Source: Natrialba chahannaoensis JCM 10990
GTDB taxonomy: Archaea > Halobacteriota > Halobacteria > Halobacteriales > Natrialbaceae
Reading direction: 5' to 3'
DNA length: 64,000 nucleotides
Assembly: GCF_000337135.1 (NCBI RefSeq)
Contig: NZ_AOIN01000008.1
Location: 304,254-368,253 of the forward strand
A program made the position numbers and the translations under genes. This document shows positions 63,897 through 64,000 of this stretch, piece after piece. Numbering within the stretch: position 1 is the first letter of the stretch; each line of letters starts with the position of its first letter. The notes beneath the pieces were generated by a model, which had not been told where the DNA came from, ran no database searches, and saw only the letters and a program-made list of their open reading frames with translations.

Positions 63897-64000
63897 TTAT
63901 CGACTATATTGGGGAGCGTGTCATAGAATCCATCTCATAGCTTCTCACAGCCCGGTTCGTTTCCTCGCTCGTAGTTGGTGATTGCAACAACGAGTCGGAG

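Overview
The window is chromosomal DNA from a halophilic archaeon (class Halobacteria). The proteins are very acidic and GC-rich. Many genes look leaderless, with an A/T-rich TATA element 24-32 bases before the start codon. Many products belong to families known only or mainly from haloarchaea (divergent TatC pair, HalOD1, DUF5784/5786/5789/6757, PGF-CTERM surface protein). Member genera of Natrialbaceae are the most likely source, but that is inference from gene content and style.

Layout. 1-5.3 kb: 5'-truncated MutS-family ATPase and a large multi-PAS histidine kinase. 5.4-6.05 kb: gene remnants. 6.4-11.5 kb: phosphoesterase, MFS transporter, LarE, small proteins. 12.1-15.8 kb: divergent tatC1/tatC2. 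16-21 kb: RHH regulator, RlmE, a broken PRC-barrel gene, and a coupled polysaccharide deacetylase/GT2 pair. 21.2-26 kb: a signalling locus: HxlR helix-turn-helix fused to a degenerate receiver, a receiver-kinase gene split by a 1000-bp IS1595-family element, and a LOV-type (blue-light) receiver-kinase. 26-37.4 kb: information-processing genes (PCNA, PriL, Nmd3, Taw2, XPD/Rad3-like helicase) with HtpX and small membrane proteins; a nested MITE-like repeat lies at 32.5 kb. 37.6 kb: an odd tRNA-like gene. 37.9-44.3 kb: small haloarchaeal zinc/DUF proteins, PHP phosphoesterase, 7Fe ferredoxin, MFS. 44.4-51.2 kb: asparaginase, Tat lipoprotein, HemB, Amt-PII fusion, PH-domain protein. 51.3-54.8 kb: giant repeat-rich PGF-CTERM surface protein. 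55.2-62.3 kb: HemL, truncated hemoglobin, hemC-cobA-hemD operon, DHH/RecJ-like nuclease. 62.4-63.9 kb: AT-richer lipoprotein cluster that looks acquired.

Functional links. HemB, HemL, HemC, HemD and the uroporphyrinogen methyltransferase together cover glutamate-1-semialdehyde to precorrin-2, the trunk of the siroheme/cobalamin/archaeal heme routes. The Tat translocase genes share the window with lipoproteins carrying twin-arginine signals. PCNA, PriL, the DHH nuclease, the MutS homolog and the XPD-like helicase are replication/repair functions.

The most unusual signals are (a) the IS element, whose transposase reading frame is packed with long perfect inverted repeats, (b) the pseudo-receiver/LOV signalling locus it landed in, (c) the tRNA-like gene with an over-long anticodon arm, and (d) the nested MITE-like elements.
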